Part shown: positions 9,624 to 18,817 of the stretch, one piece after another
Numbering within the stretch: position 1 is the first letter of the stretch
Layout of the letters: each line of letters starts with the position of its first letter
DNA from: Pseudomonas saudiphocaensis
Lineage (GTDB): Bacteria; Pseudomonadota; Gammaproteobacteria; Pseudomonadales; Pseudomonadaceae
Direction of reading: 5' to 3'
NCBI RefSeq assembly: GCF_000756775.1
Contig: NZ_CCSF01000001.1
Location: 992,001 to 1,056,000 of the forward strand
Length of the DNA: 64,000 nucleotides
Notes under the pieces: generated by a model
Databases searched by the model: none
What the model saw: only the letters and a program-made list of their open reading frames with translations
What the model was told of the DNA's origin: nothing
Translations under genes and position numbers: made by a program

Positions 9624-10220
9624 GGCGATCTCGCTGAGCAGCTGATTCAAGTTGTGCTCACACTCTAACGACGCGCGCTTTTCAGTAATAGCTAGGTAAT
9701 ATGCGTCAAAACGTTCAAGGAATTAGAAATGATCGCCGTTGGGGTGTTCCTCTGTATGTGCCACCACCCTGGTGAGCTGCAGTGAGAAAATCATGCACCG
9801 ACCCCACTTAACTAAATAGCCGTCTAATTTAGAACAAAGCGCTCGATTTATTCGAACATAATCTACAAGTACGTGCTAAGAGTGCTCGGGCAGGGAGGCA
9901 ACCGGAATTGCGAAGACAGACCGTCGCTAAGCGATGGCAAGCGCCGTACAAGAAGCCGATCAGGCTAAGGCAGAGAATAGACCGACGCCTTCGCTGCAGG
10001 CATCCGCGGCACGATAGAGCTGCATCACCCTTCGCGTCACGAAGACTCTTGCTGGCGTTGCTGAATGCCTGAAAGCAGATGGTGTCAACGGCAGAGGCTA
10101 TCGCTGGGGCGATGCCTGCTCTCGCTCCCTGTGTAAGCTCAAGCCCAACAAAGGGAAAAGCCAATCACCACCAGCAAGCTCTGTTCAGAGTAGTCAAACA
10201 GAGTAGTAACTCGAGAAAGC
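9624..10220. other. Anonymous non-coding stretch between pirin and tRNA-Ser terminator
   Basis: About 600 bp with lower coding character. The longest frame (minus, 9829-10164, 111 codons) has no recognisable domain and no ribosome site. I found no transposase motif, no inverted-repeat ends and no duplicated tRNA end. It probably marks a junction or decayed insertion beside tRNA-Ser. Confidence 0.5.
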
Positions 10221-10256
10221 AAAAGCCCCGTAACTCAACGAGTTACGGGGCTTTTT
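10221..10256 (-). terminator. Terminator downstream of tRNA-Ser
   Basis: AGCCCCGTAACTC pairs with GAGTTACGGGGCT around a three-base loop, flanked by A/T tracts on both sides. It starts 6 bp beyond the tRNA-Ser 3' end on the minus strand. Confidence 0.88.
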
Positions 10257-10261
10257 AATAG

Positions 10262-10351
10262 TGGCGGAGAGATAGGGATTTGAACCCTAGGAACAGTTGC
10301 CTGTTCAACGGATTTCGAATCCGTCCCGTTCGGCCACTCCGGCATCTCTCC
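10262..10351 (-). tRNA. tRNA-Ser(CGA)
   Basis: The minus strand folds as a 90-nt class II tRNA: acceptor GGAGAGA/TCTCTCC, D arm GGCCGAACGG, anticodon loop with CGA, a long variable arm typical of serine, T arm GGTTCAAATCC and an encoded GCCA end. It reads UCG codons. In P. aeruginosa, as I recall, a tRNA-Ser gene also lies next to purC. Confidence 0.95.
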
Positions 10352-10457
10352 AGCGGCGCGCATGATATCAGTTCATGCGCTATTGTCGAACCCCGCTACA
10401 GGCTTTTTTGTCCGTTTTTCAACTTATTACGACTACAAAGCTCTCGTAGCTTCCACA

Positions 10458-11327
10458 TCAAACCGTAAGTCGCGTCAGAGCTTCGCGATACTTGTCGGCG
10501 GTTTTCTGCGCAACGTCTGCGGGAATTGCGGGAGCAGGTGGCTCCTTGTTCCAGCCAGTGGACTCGAGCCAGTCACGCACGAACTGCTTATCGAAACTAG
10601 GAGGATTACTGCCTTCACAGTAACTGTCTGCCGGCCAGAAACGGCTGGAGTCGGGAGTCAGCACTTCATCCATAAGGGTAAGAGTGCCGTTTTCATCGAG
10701 GCCGAACTCGAATTTGGTGTCGGCGATAATGATGCCGCGAGTTGCTGCGTACTCCACAGCAGCACTGTAGAGCGCCACGGAGACGTCACGCACCTGAGCA
10801 GCCAACTCCTTGCCGATGATGGCCTCGCATTGCTCGAAGGAGATGTTCTCGTCGTGGTCACCTACTGCAGCCTTGGTCGAGGGAGTAAAGATCGGCTCCG
10901 GCAACTTTGCAGCCTCTTTAAGGCCTGCGGGTAATTGAATGCCACAGACGGTGCCGCTCCTTTGGTATTCCTTCCAGCCGGAACCTGCGATATAGCCACG
11001 CACGATCGCCTCCACAGCAACCGGCTTGAGGCGCTTGGCAACCACCGCACGCCCTTCTACCAGCGGCAGTTCGGCGGGACTTACGACGTCCTCGACCCTA
11101 TCACCGGTGAAGTGGTTGGGCACCAGATGCCGAAGCTTGTCGAACCAGAAATTGGAGATGGCAGTAAGAATCTTCCCCTTCTCCGGAATCGGCTCGGCGA
11201 GAATCACATCGAACGCTGAAAGCCGGTCGGTGGCAACCATGAGCATGCGTCTGTCATCAATTTCGTAAAGGTCGCGAACCTTGCCGGAGTAGATTTTTTT
11301 CAGACTGAGAGCACTTGGAGTAGTCAT
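10458..11327 (-). CDS. purC: PurC, SAICAR synthetase, long (ADE1-like) type
   Basis: This 289-residue enzyme joins aspartate to CAIR in purine synthesis. The N-terminal [17 protein letters not shown] and TDRLSAFDV motifs, the central [13 protein letters not shown] and the [11 protein letters not shown] segment mark SAICAR synthetase. Length and motifs match the yeast/betaproteobacterial type of about 290-300 residues, not the roughly 236-residue enzyme (AELYRGKAKTVY type) usual in E. coli and, as I recall, P. aeruginosa. Start ATG at 11327 ([11 protein letters not shown]); an in-frame codon at 11366 adds an unlikely extension. It lies between bamC and tRNA-Ser, the normal purC locus. Confidence 0.93.
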   Translation of the reverse strand: MTTPSALSLKKIYSGKVRDLYEIDDRRMLMVATDRLSAFDVILAEPIPEKGKILTAISNFWFDKLRHLVPNHFTGDRVEDVVSPAELPLVEGRAVVAKRLKPVAVEAIVRGYIAGSGWKEYQRSGTVCGIQLPAGLKEAAKLPEPIFTPSTKAAVGDHDENISFEQCEAIIGKELAAQVRDVSVALYSAAVEYAATRGIIIADTKFEFGLDENGTLTLMDEVLTPDSSRFWPADSYCEGSNPPSFDKQFVRDWLESTGWNKEPPAPAIPADVAQKTADKYREALTRLTV

Positions 11328-11394
11328 GTTGATTCTCTGAATTCCGATACGCTGCGTCAGCGGCAAGCCATATCAAATAAGGTCTGTGGTTAAA

Positions 11395-11429
11395 CGAAAC
11401 AGGCGAAACCGATGGTTTCGCCTGTTTCG
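11395..11429 (-). terminator. Perfect 16-bp hairpin between bamC and purC
   Basis: CGAAACAGGCGAAACC and GGTTTCGCCTGTTTCG form a mismatch-free stem with a GAT loop. On the minus strand it is followed by TTTAACC, a modest U tract. It can end dapA-bamC transcription or attenuate entry into purC. Confidence 0.7.
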
Positions 11430-11451
11430 GATCGCCGGACTGCCGAGACAA

Positions 11452-12552
11452 TCAGCCCAGGCTGTCCTTGAGCATGTTCAGCACGCGCCGCGCAACGTCC
11501 GCGGGAGCCACCGTGTCGAGGTCTTTGTCCAGAGTGACCTGTACGTTGCCACTCACCTCCATCACGCGAACCTGGTAGCGCTCGGCCCGGGCTTCGATTT
11601 CCTTACGACTCGGCGCACCGCCGAACAGCCGAGAGAAGAATCCTGGCTTGTCATCCGGGTTCGCTGCGCCTTCGGCCAGGTTGATGTAGTACACACCCAA
11701 GCTACGATCCAAATCTTCGACAAGGATGTCGCTGGCGGCAAGTGCGCGACCAACACTGGACCAGGCGCGGTTGAAGTCAGTATCGAGCTGCAATACCGGG
11801 CTGCCACTGCCTGCTTCGCTGAGGGTTACCCGGCTCGGCGCGTCGAACGCACGCTCAGCCAACAGGGAAGTCGAACTGCCCTGCTCCGCACTGCTGGTCA
11901 AGCCAACCTGCAGTTCATCGAGCAATACTCGGTCAAGCTCGGCATTGACGGTCTTTTCAGGCCAGCCTATATCCTCGCTACTTCCGGCGGGACGCTGAAC
12001 GCTGAGCAGAAAGATTTCGCTGGTATCACGCTGGACGCCTGGCTCAATGCGTACACGCACTCGGGTTTCGTCTTGCCCCAGCCCCAGGTTGCGCACCAGG
12101 GCTGGAGAAAGCTGGTCACGCGTTTGCCAAGCCGTGGTGAACTCGCCAGTCTGCGGACGCTCTTCAGCAATCTGGAATCCATTGTTGACGAAGTACTGGC
12201 GCGCCGCAGTCCAGACTTGCGTCGGCGCACGGAGCGCAACCAGCCAGCGAGCCTCTTCCGAGGTCTGCAGGCTGAATTCACTGGCCTCCTCAACTACCAC
12301 CAACCGCTGCGGCCGCGGCACTTCATATTCGCCGGTCGAGCGCATATCGGGGATGTGCTGGGGAATAGGCAGCAACGGCTCGATCGAACGCAGCTCGCTG
12401 CCAGCCGGGGCCTGCATGGGAGCGACCTGATGCGCTTGCAGATAGTCGCTGCCACGGTCGCGAAAGTATCCATCTTCGCCCCACAACCAGCCACAGCCGC
12501 TAGTTCCAGAGATGATCAGGGCAAGGGTCGAGAGTCCGGCCAGTCGCTTCAT
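11452..12552 (-). CDS. bamC: BamC (NlpB), outer-membrane assembly lipoprotein
   Basis: This 366-residue lipoprotein belongs to the BAM complex that inserts beta-barrel proteins into the outer membrane. The N-terminus MKRLAGLSTLALIISGTSGC ends in a lipobox with the lipidated cysteine at residue 20. An unstructured linker follows, then two helix-grip domains. It lies 41 bp after dapA on the same strand, the conserved dapA-bamC order, and ends near a strong hairpin. Confidence 0.93.
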   Translation of the reverse strand: MKRLAGLSTLALIISGTSGCGWLWGEDGYFRDRGSDYLQAHQVAPMQAPAGSELRSIEPLLPIPQHIPDMRSTGEYEVPRPQRLVVVEEASEFSLQTSEEARWLVALRAPTQVWTAARQYFVNNGFQIAEERPQTGEFTTAWQTRDQLSPALVRNLGLGQDETRVRVRIEPGVQRDTSEIFLLSVQRPAGSSEDIGWPEKTVNAELDRVLLDELQVGLTSSAEQGSSTSLLAERAFDAPSRVTLSEAGSGSPVLQLDTDFNRAWSSVGRALAASDILVEDLDRSLGVYYINLAEGAANPDDKPGFFSRLFGGAPSRKEIEARAERYQVRVMEVSGNVQVTLDKDLDTVAPADVARRVLNMLKDSLG

Positions 12553-12593
12553 GCGTGTTCCTTACATTATTAAAACCGGTACACCGGATTGGT

Positions 12594-13472
12594 TCAGGCC
12601 AGCACACCAGTCTGCCGCATGGCCTGACGCAGTGGGTCATGGCAACGCTGGCTGAGCCAGGTCAGAGGCAGGCGAATGCCCTCGGGAATCAAACCCATTT
12701 CGTGTAGCGCCCACTTGACCGGTATCGGGTTGGCTTCGATGAACAGCGCTTGGTGCAAGGGCATCAGGCTGGCGTTGATTGCGCGTGCCTTTTCCGCGTC
12801 ACCGGCGAGCGCGGCGCGGCACAGATCACTCATCGCACGGGGCGCGACGTTGGCGGTGACGGAAATATTGCCCTTGCCTCCCATCAGAATCAGTTCCACT
12901 GCCGTAGCGTCGTCGCCGGAGTAGACGAGGAAGTCCTTGCCAACACGGTCGAGCACTTCCTGCCCACGCTTGAGGTCACCGGTGGCTTCCTTGATGCCGA
13001 TAATGTTCGGCACCTTGGACAGCCGCTCCACAGTCTCCGGCAGCATGTCGCAGGCAGTACGGCCCGGCACGTTATAGAGGATCTGGGGAATGGCTACCGC
13101 TTCGGCAATATGGCGGAAGTGTAGGTAGAGGCCTTCCTGGGTCGGCTTGTTGTAGTACGGAGTAACCAGCAGACAGGCATCAGCACCCACGGCCTTGGCC
13201 TGCTCGGTCAGCTCAAGGGCCTCACGGGTAGAGTTGGCGCCCGTGCCGGCGATTACCGGGATACGACCATTTACCTGATCGACAACGCGCCGAATCACTT
13301 CAATGTTTTCGCTGTAATCGAGGGTCGCCGATTCACCCGAAGTGCCGACCGCAACGATTGCATCGGTGCCTTCCTGCAAATGGAAGTCCACCAGCTTGCT
13401 AAGGCTGTCCCAATCAAGACCACCCTGCGCATCCATGGGCGTGACCAGTGCCACCATACTGCCCGCAATCAT
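12594..13472 (-). CDS. dapA: DapA, 4-hydroxy-tetrahydrodipicolinate synthase
   Basis: This 292-residue aldolase-class enzyme condenses pyruvate with aspartate semialdehyde, the first committed step to diaminopimelate and lysine. Schiff-base lysine K161 lies in GIKEATGD; Y133 in ILYNVPGR and T44 in GTSGES complete the active site. The ATG at 13472 ([13 protein letters not shown]) has a GGAG ribosome site; the open frame upstream to 13583 is not part of the gene. Divergent from gcvR. Confidence 0.97.
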   Translation of the reverse strand: MIAGSMVALVTPMDAQGGLDWDSLSKLVDFHLQEGTDAIVAVGTSGESATLDYSENIEVIRRVVDQVNGRIPVIAGTGANSTREALELTEQAKAVGADACLLVTPYYNKPTQEGLYLHFRHIAEAVAIPQILYNVPGRTACDMLPETVERLSKVPNIIGIKEATGDLKRGQEVLDRVGKDFLVYSGDDATAVELILMGGKGNISVTANVAPRAMSDLCRAALAGDAEKARAINASLMPLHQALFIEANPIPVKWALHEMGLIPEGIRLPLTWLSQRCHDPLRQAMRQTGVLA

Positions 13473-13689
13473 GCAACCGCTCCTGCCGAAAAAGAGAGGC
13501 GTAATGGTACAAGGCTCCTTTACGCTTTGCGAGTACACCGGAGGCATCTGGAGCAACGAAAATAGCACCCGGATCGGCGCCATCCGACCTGCAGCGTCGA
13601 TGCGGATTTCCCTCTTGCAGCGCTTTTCGCTACCCTAACCTGTTTTCGGCTTGGCTGGCCGCCCGATTCACTACCGCCAGGAATGCTGC

Positions 13690-14250
13690 ATGTCCACCCC
13701 TCCAGTACCCCGCGAACAGTTTCTTGTCATCAGCGCTTTGGGCCGCAATCCAATGGAGCTCACCAATGTGCTTTGCAGGGCCAGCAACGAGAACCGTTGC
13801 GCTGTAGTCAACACCCGACTTACCCGGCACGGCGAATACTGTGCGCTGGCACTGGAAATCAGCGGGACCTGGGACGCGCTGGCTCGCATGGAAACCGTAT
13901 TGCCGGGCCTGGCAAAAAAACATGATTTCACTGCCCAGATGGTCCGTAGCGAAGCTCTGGACGCCCGCCCGCAGGCACTGCCATACGTGGCCTATGTCAG
14001 TTCCGACTATCGCCCGGATATTCTCAATGAGCTTTGCCAGTTCTTCATCGATCATCGCGTCGAGCTGGAAAGCCTGACTTGCGACACCTACCAGGCGCCA
14101 CAAACCGGCGGCACCATGCTTAACGCCACTCTGACCGTCACCCTGCCGGCCGGCACGCAGATCAGCTGGCTGCGCGACCAGTTCCTCGACTTCGCCGACG
14201 CTTTGAATTTGGATGCCCTGATCGAACCCTGGCGCCCGCAGAATCCATAA
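13690..14250 (+). CDS. gcvR: GcvR-like ACT-domain regulator
   Basis: This 186-residue protein has two ACT domains (about 10-85 and 95-170) and matches the glycine cleavage system repressor GcvR. In E. coli GcvR works by binding GcvA rather than DNA. Start at ATG 13690 (MSTPPVPREQFLVISALG). It is followed 11 bp later by bcp, so the two genes probably share a transcript. Its target in this organism is inferred from family only. Confidence 0.85.
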   Translation: MSTPPVPREQFLVISALGRNPMELTNVLCRASNENRCAVVNTRLTRHGEYCALALEISGTWDALARMETVLPGLAKKHDFTAQMVRSEALDARPQALPYVAYVSSDYRPDILNELCQFFIDHRVELESLTCDTYQAPQTGGTMLNATLTVTLPAGTQISWLRDQFLDFADALNLDALIEPWRPQNP

Positions 14251-14261
14251 AGGAGCCCATT

Positions 14262-14735
14262 ATGTCCGTCGAGATTGATCGCCCACTCCCCGCCTTCCAG
14301 GCCCAGGCGACCAGCGACCAGCTGATTACCCCCGAAACCCTGAAGGGTAAGCAGGTGGTGTTCTATTTTTATCCCAAAGACAATACGCCGGGCTGCACTA
14401 CCCAGGGCCAGGGATTCCGTGATCTGTACGAAGCTTTCGAAGCGGCCAACACGCGGGTGTTCGGCATTTCACGCGACAGTCTGAAAACCCACGAGAACTT
14501 CAAGGCCAAGCACAACTTCCCCTTTGAGCTCATTTCCGACAAGGATGAGCAGCTGTGCAGGCTGTTCGACGTCATCAAGCTAAAGAAGCTGTATGGCAAG
14601 GAATACATGGGCATCGACCGCAGCACCTTCCTCATAGACAGCGCCGGGGTTCTTCGCCAGCAATGGCGGGGCGTTAAGGTTCCGGGCCACGTCGAGGCCG
14701 TACTACAGGCCGCCCAAGCTTTGAACCAAGAGTAA
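14262..14735 (+). CDS. bcp: Bcp/PrxQ-type thiol peroxidase
   Basis: This 157-residue peroxiredoxin reduces organic peroxides and H2O2 using thioredoxin. The peroxidatic cysteine is C45 in DNTPGCTTQ. The E. coli enzyme has a resolving cysteine at position 50; here that position is Q, and the only other cysteine is C99, so it probably works as a one-Cys type or with an external resolving thiol. A clear AAGGAG precedes the ATG. Confidence 0.95.
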   Translation: MSVEIDRPLPAFQAQATSDQLITPETLKGKQVVFYFYPKDNTPGCTTQGQGFRDLYEAFEAANTRVFGISRDSLKTHENFKAKHNFPFELISDKDEQLCRLFDVIKLKKLYGKEYMGIDRSTFLIDSAGVLRQQWRGVKVPGHVEAVLQAAQALNQE

Positions 14736-14740
14736 CAAGC

Positions 14741-14759
14741 GGGCCGGAGCTTCCGGCCC
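14741..14759 (+). terminator. Hairpin between bcp and the TusA-like gene
   Basis: GGGCCGGA and TCCGGCCC pair around a short GCT loop directly after the bcp stop. It has no clear U tract. It sits between convergent genes and may serve both. Confidence 0.6.
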
Positions 14760-14784
14760 TGTGCTCTATTTCTTGCGCTGCCAA

Positions 14785-15036
14785 TCAGGCCTTGCGCAGC
14801 CAGTAGCGATAAACCTCCCCTTCCGTCTCTTCATGCAGCAGCGCATGACCTGCAAGCCGGGCGAAGCTATGGAAGTCCCGCTGTGAGCCCGGATCGGTTG
14901 CCGTTACCTTCAATACCTGCCCACTGCCCAGCCCATTGAGTGCCAGCTTGGCCTTGAGCAAGGGCATGGGGCAGGCAAGCCCACTAGCATCCAGTTCGGC
15001 GTCATAAGCAATGGCGCACGCAGCCTGTTCAGTCAT
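14785..15036 (-). CDS. TusA/SirA-family sulfur carrier
   Basis: This 83-residue protein has the CPMPLLKAK motif of the TusA family, whose first cysteine (C22) carries persulfide sulfur. A GGAGATGATCA ribosome site supports ATG 15036. The neighbour order (bcp, this gene, bepA, nadA) matches P. aeruginosa around PA1006 as I recall, where the protein is linked to molybdenum cofactor homeostasis. A role in tRNA thiolation is the family alternative. Confidence 0.88.
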   Translation of the reverse strand: MTEQAACAIAYDAELDASGLACPMPLLKAKLALNGLGSGQVLKVTATDPGSQRDFHSFARLAGHALLHEETEGEVYRYWLRKA

Positions 15037-15146
15037 TGATCATCTCCTCGAAAGGGCTGCAGAATACCGAGCCTTAAGCAGCTCTGGCCAGCCACCCGAG
15101 CTCAAGGCTACAGTAGCAATCCCCCGACTCAGTGAGCCCCACCCTG

Positions 15147-16577
15147 ATGAAATTGCTGCGCCCCACCCTGCTGTCACTCGCCGTCCTGATCGGGCAGCCG
15201 GCAATGGCTAACGACCTGCCTTCCCTGGGTGATTCCAGCTCCGGAATCGTCTCCCCGGAGCAGGAGTATCAGCTAGGGCGCGCCTGGCTGAGCCTGTTGC
15301 GTGGCCAGGTTCCGCAGCTGTCCGACCCCTTGCTAAAGGATTATCTGGAGCGCAGCGTTTACCGCCTGGCCGAAACCAGCCAACTACAGGATCGCCGCCT
15401 GGAGTTTGTACTGCTTCGCAGCCCTCAGCTAAACGCATTTGCCGCGCCTGGAGGAATTATCGGGGTCAATGGCGGGCTGTTTATTCATGCGCAGACCGAG
15501 GCCGAATACGCTTCGGTGATGGCTCACGAACTGGCACACCTTTCCCAGCGTCACTTCGCACGCGGGCTGGAAGCACAGAAGCGTATGCAGCTGCCGGTGA
15601 TGGCCGCCATGCTGGCTGGCGTGGTAGCTGCCGCTGCCGGTGCTGGCGATGCGGGTATTGCAGCTATCGTATCGACCCAGGCTGCTGCGATTCAGGCGCA
15701 ACGACGCTTCTCCCGGCAGAACGAACAGGAAGCTGATCGCATCGGCATCCTGAATCTTCAGCGGGCCGGCTATGATCCGCGTGCGATGCCGGACATGTTC
15801 GGCCGCTTGATGCGCCAGTATCGATACGACCAGAAACCACCCGAGTTTCTGCTGACCCACCCGGTCAGCGAATCCCGCATCGCCGACACCCGCAACCGCG
15901 CCGAGCAATACCCTCCGGGCGGCGTGCAGGACAGTCTGCGTTATCAGCTGATGCGCGCGCGGGTCAACTTGCAGTTTGAAAGCACGCCCGGCCTCAGTGC
16001 CAAGCGTTTCCGGGCCATGCTCAGTGAAGACGAAAGCCTTGATTCAGCTCGGTACGGCCTGGCATTGGCGCAGATCAGGAGTGCCCAGCTGCAGGAGGCG
16101 GCAAGCACGCTACAGCCGCTGCTGCAAAAGGCACCCGATGAAGTGGCCTACAACCTGGCCCAGGTCGAACTCGATATCACTGCAAACCGCATGGGCGAAG
16201 CGGACAGGCGCATCAAGCAGCTACTCGCCCTTTATCCCGGCAGCTACCCGGTAAGGCAGGCAAGCATCGATCTACTGGTCAAGCAGGGCCGTCTGCAGGA
16301 GGCTGAAAGCGAGCTGGACAAGCTGGTCGAAGCGCGCCCCAGAGACCCTGACGTCTGGTACCAGGTATCGGAGGTGCGCGGTCTGACCGGCAACATCCTC
16401 GGCCTGCATCAAGCCCGCGCAGAGTTCTTCGCGCTGGTCGGCGATTACACTCAGGCCATTGAGCAGCTGGACTTCGCCAAGCGGCGAGCCAGCAACTTCC
16501 AGATGTCCGCTCGAATCGACGCACGCCAGCAGCAGCTGGCTGAGGAGAAGCGCATGATCGAGGACATGCTGCGCTGA
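15147..16577 (+). CDS. bepA: BepA-like periplasmic M48 metalloprotease with TPR repeats
   Basis: This 476-residue protein has a signal peptide (cleaved near ANDLPS), a zinc protease domain with HELAH at 127-131 and the third-ligand motif NEQEADRIGI, and C-terminal TPR repeats from about residue 280. BepA helps outer-membrane protein and LptD assembly and degrades stalled substrates. ATG 15147 is chosen because MKLLRPTLLSLAVLIG is a good signal peptide; an in-frame GTG at 15132 is possible. No clear ribosome site is visible for either. Confidence 0.9.
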   Translation: MKLLRPTLLSLAVLIGQPAMANDLPSLGDSSSGIVSPEQEYQLGRAWLSLLRGQVPQLSDPLLKDYLERSVYRLAETSQLQDRRLEFVLLRSPQLNAFAAPGGIIGVNGGLFIHAQTEAEYASVMAHELAHLSQRHFARGLEAQKRMQLPVMAAMLAGVVAAAAGAGDAGIAAIVSTQAAAIQAQRRFSRQNEQEADRIGILNLQRAGYDPRAMPDMFGRLMRQYRYDQKPPEFLLTHPVSESRIADTRNRAEQYPPGGVQDSLRYQLMRARVNLQFESTPGLSAKRFRAMLSEDESLDSARYGLALAQIRSAQLQEAASTLQPLLQKAPDEVAYNLAQVELDITANRMGEADRRIKQLLALYPGSYPVRQASIDLLVKQGRLQEAESELDKLVEARPRDPDVWYQVSEVRGLTGNILGLHQARAEFFALVGDYTQAIEQLDFAKRRASNFQMSARIDARQQQLAEEKRMIEDMLR

Positions 16578-16615
16578 GTATCAGCGCAGCATGCATCTCG
16601 CCATCCAGCACGGTA

Positions 16616-17674
16616 TCAGGCGTTGCCAGCCTGCCTGATACGCGCCGCCTTGGTGAAGTCCAGCATGCGCTTGAGCGGCTTGACCGCTCGCGGAATCAGC
16701 GCCGGATCAACCAGTATTTCATTGCTGCCCGTGCGGAGGCTCTGCAAGGTCCGCTCAAGGGTGTTCATGGCCATCCACGGGCAATGCGCACAACTGCGGC
16801 AGGTTGCGCCGCTGCCGGCCGTAGGCGCCTCGATAAAGGTCTTCTCCGGGCATAGCTGCTGCATCTTGTAGAAGATGCCTCGGTCGGTGGCGACGATGAA
16901 TGTCGAGTTAGGCAGCTCTTGCGCCGCCTTGATCAGCTGACTGGTGGAGCCGACCACGTCAGCCAATCCAATCACCGCTTCCGGCGACTCTGGATGCACC
17001 AGTACAGCTGCATCTGGATATAGCGCCTTCATATCTTGAAGCTGCTTCGACTTGAACTCTTCATGAACGATACAGGCACCGTCCCAGAGCAGCATGTCTA
17101 CACCTGTTTCGCGCTGCACATAGCTACCGAGGTGCTTGTCCGGCGCCCAGATGATCGTCTCGCCGTTATCCATCAGGCTCTCGACAATCTCCAGTGCACA
17201 GCTGGAAGTGACTACCCAGTCTGCGCGCGCCTTCACCGCAGCCGAGGTATTGGCGTAGACCACCACCGTGCGCTCTGGATGCTGGTCGCAGAAAGCTGAA
17301 AACTCCTCGACCGGGCACCCGAGATCCAGCGAACAGGTCGCCTCAAGGGTTGGCATCAATATGCGTTTTTCGGGGTTGAGGATCTTGGCGGTTTCACCCA
17401 TGAATCTAACTCCGGCAACCACTACGGTCTGCGCCGGGTGTTCATTGCCAAAGCGCGCCATTTCAAGCGAATCGGCGACACAGCCTCCGGTTTGCTCGGC
17501 CAACGCCTGAATAACCGGATCGGTGTAGTAATGCGCGACGAGAACCGCATCCTGCCGTTTCAGCTCGGCAGCGATCTCGCTACACAGTTGCGCTTCCTGT
17601 TCAGGCGTCAGTGGCACAGTCTGCCTGGCAGCCAGATGGGCCTGCACAAGAATGCGTTCGGGGATGTGCGTCAT
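16616..17674 (-). CDS. nadA: NadA, quinolinate synthase
   Basis: This 352-residue [4Fe-4S] enzyme condenses iminoaspartate with dihydroxyacetone phosphate to quinolinate in NAD synthesis. [13 protein letters not shown] and the C-terminal [13 protein letters not shown] cluster-binding segment are diagnostic. Start at ATG 17674 ([13 protein letters not shown]); the frame reaches 17761 but the extra residues are not family-like. It converges on bepA. Confidence 0.96.
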   Translation of the reverse strand: MTHIPERILVQAHLAARQTVPLTPEQEAQLCSEIAAELKRQDAVLVAHYYTDPVIQALAEQTGGCVADSLEMARFGNEHPAQTVVVAGVRFMGETAKILNPEKRILMPTLEATCSLDLGCPVEEFSAFCDQHPERTVVVYANTSAAVKARADWVVTSSCALEIVESLMDNGETIIWAPDKHLGSYVQRETGVDMLLWDGACIVHEEFKSKQLQDMKALYPDAAVLVHPESPEAVIGLADVVGSTSQLIKAAQELPNSTFIVATDRGIFYKMQQLCPEKTFIEAPTAGSGATCRSCAHCPWMAMNTLERTLQSLRTGSNEILVDPALIPRAVKPLKRMLDFTKAARIRQAGNA

Positions 17675-17919
17675 GTTCACAGGTCCTGCAAGCACGTTAT
17701 GGCATGAAGCGCCGAGTATAACCCGGCCAAGGGAGCCGCTCTGGGAAGAGCATGCGAGCAAGCGCCACGCGGCATACTTTGGCCGGCTAAAGGGGCAGGA
17801 ATACTAGCCGAAGCATCGACAAAAGGGAAAGCGAGGCCGATGCCAGAGCGGTTTGACCGGCACTTTGCGTTAGCAAGCGATGCTCGGCGCTGCCCACGTG
17901 AAAATCCAGGAAATTAAAA

Positions 17920-17948
17920 AAGCCGGATACCTCTCGGTATCCGGCTTC
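17920..17948 (-). terminator. Terminator downstream of tRNA-Lys
   Basis: AAGCCGGATACC and GGTATCCGGCTT form a 12-bp stem with a TCTC loop, followed on the minus strand by a T-rich tract. It lies 20 bp beyond the tRNA-Lys 3' end. Confidence 0.88.
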
Positions 17949-17967
17949 TAATCTCACAAGGAGAATA

Positions 17968-18043
17968 TGGTGGGTCGTGTGGGACTCGAACCTACGACCA
18001 ATTGGTTAAAAGCCAACTGCTCTACCAACTGAGCTAACGACCC
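17968..18043 (-). tRNA. tRNA-Lys(TTT)
   Basis: The minus strand folds as a 76-nt tRNA: acceptor GGGTCGT, D arm AGCTCAGTTGGTAGAGC, anticodon loop CTTTTAA with TTT, T arm GTAGGTTCGAGTCCTAC and an encoded CCA. Its 3' end is the known integration target of pKLC102/PAPI-type elements in P. aeruginosa. Confidence 0.97.
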
Positions 18044-18103
18044 GATGCGGAGCGCATGATACTGATTTGATTGATTAAATCAAAGTTTTTTTTGAAAAAA
18101 GTT

Positions 18104-18778
18104 TCAGTGATATCGAGTCGGGTCTTCAATACCCGCCGCCTCGAAGCCAGCCGCACGCAAACGGCAGCTGTCGCACTTGCCACAGGCGCGGCCCAAGTCA
18201 TCGGCCTGATAGCATGACACCGTCATCGCATAATCAACACCCAGGCGAATGCCCTCCTGAATGATCTGAGCCTTGCTGAGATCCTGCAATGGCGCACGGA
18301 TTCTAAAGCCCTGCCCCTGGACACCCGCCTTGGTGGCGAGATTGGCCAGCCGCTCGAATGCCTCTACAAATTCGGGGCGACAATCGGGATAACCCGAGTA
18401 ATCGACCGCATTAACGCCAATGAAAATATCACGCGCACCCAGCACTTCAGCCCACCCCAACGCCAGGGAAAGGAACAGCGTATTGCGCGCCGGCACATAG
18501 GTGACGGGGATGCCTTCAACCTGCTCCTCCGGAACATCCATGCTGCTGTCAGTGAGCGCCGAGCCACCAATACCGTTGAGGTTCATGCCGATCACCTTGT
18601 GTTCGACCACACCCAGCTGCTTGGCAACTCTCTCAGCAGCATGCAGCTCTGCACGATGCCGCTGACCATAGTCGAAACTCATGCTGTAGCAGGCATAACC
18701 CTGGGCTTTGGCCATGGCGACGACGGTCGCGGAATCCAGCCCGCCCGAGAGCAGAATTACAGCTTTCTTTTCAGTCAT
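18104..18778 (-). CDS. queC: QueC, 7-cyano-7-deazaguanine synthase
   Basis: This 224-residue ATP-dependent enzyme makes preQ0 from 7-carboxy-7-deazaguanine in queuosine synthesis. The PP-loop SGGLDS is at residues 11-16, and the C-terminal CGKCDSC with an upstream cysteine (SCYQADD) forms the zinc site. It lies 39 bp after queE, the enzyme for the preceding step. Confidence 0.97.
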   Translation of the reverse strand: MTEKKAVILLSGGLDSATVVAMAKAQGYACYSMSFDYGQRHRAELHAAERVAKQLGVVEHKVIGMNLNGIGGSALTDSSMDVPEEQVEGIPVTYVPARNTLFLSLALGWAEVLGARDIFIGVNAVDYSGYPDCRPEFVEAFERLANLATKAGVQGQGFRIRAPLQDLSKAQIIQEGIRLGVDYAMTVSCYQADDLGRACGKCDSCRLRAAGFEAAGIEDPTRYH

Positions 18779-18817
18779 TGCAAATACCTTGGCTGTAAGC
18801 GATGAATACCGGAGCGA

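Noticed and set aside
8685-9650. Intact 321-codon pirin
   Set aside because: The frame is open only because three frameshifts cancel; the middle and the C-terminus do not match the family and better matches lie in the other frames.
9829-10164. 111-codon minus-strand frame beside tRNA-Ser
   Set aside because: No family resemblance, no ribosome site, mixed composition; kept only as anonymous DNA.
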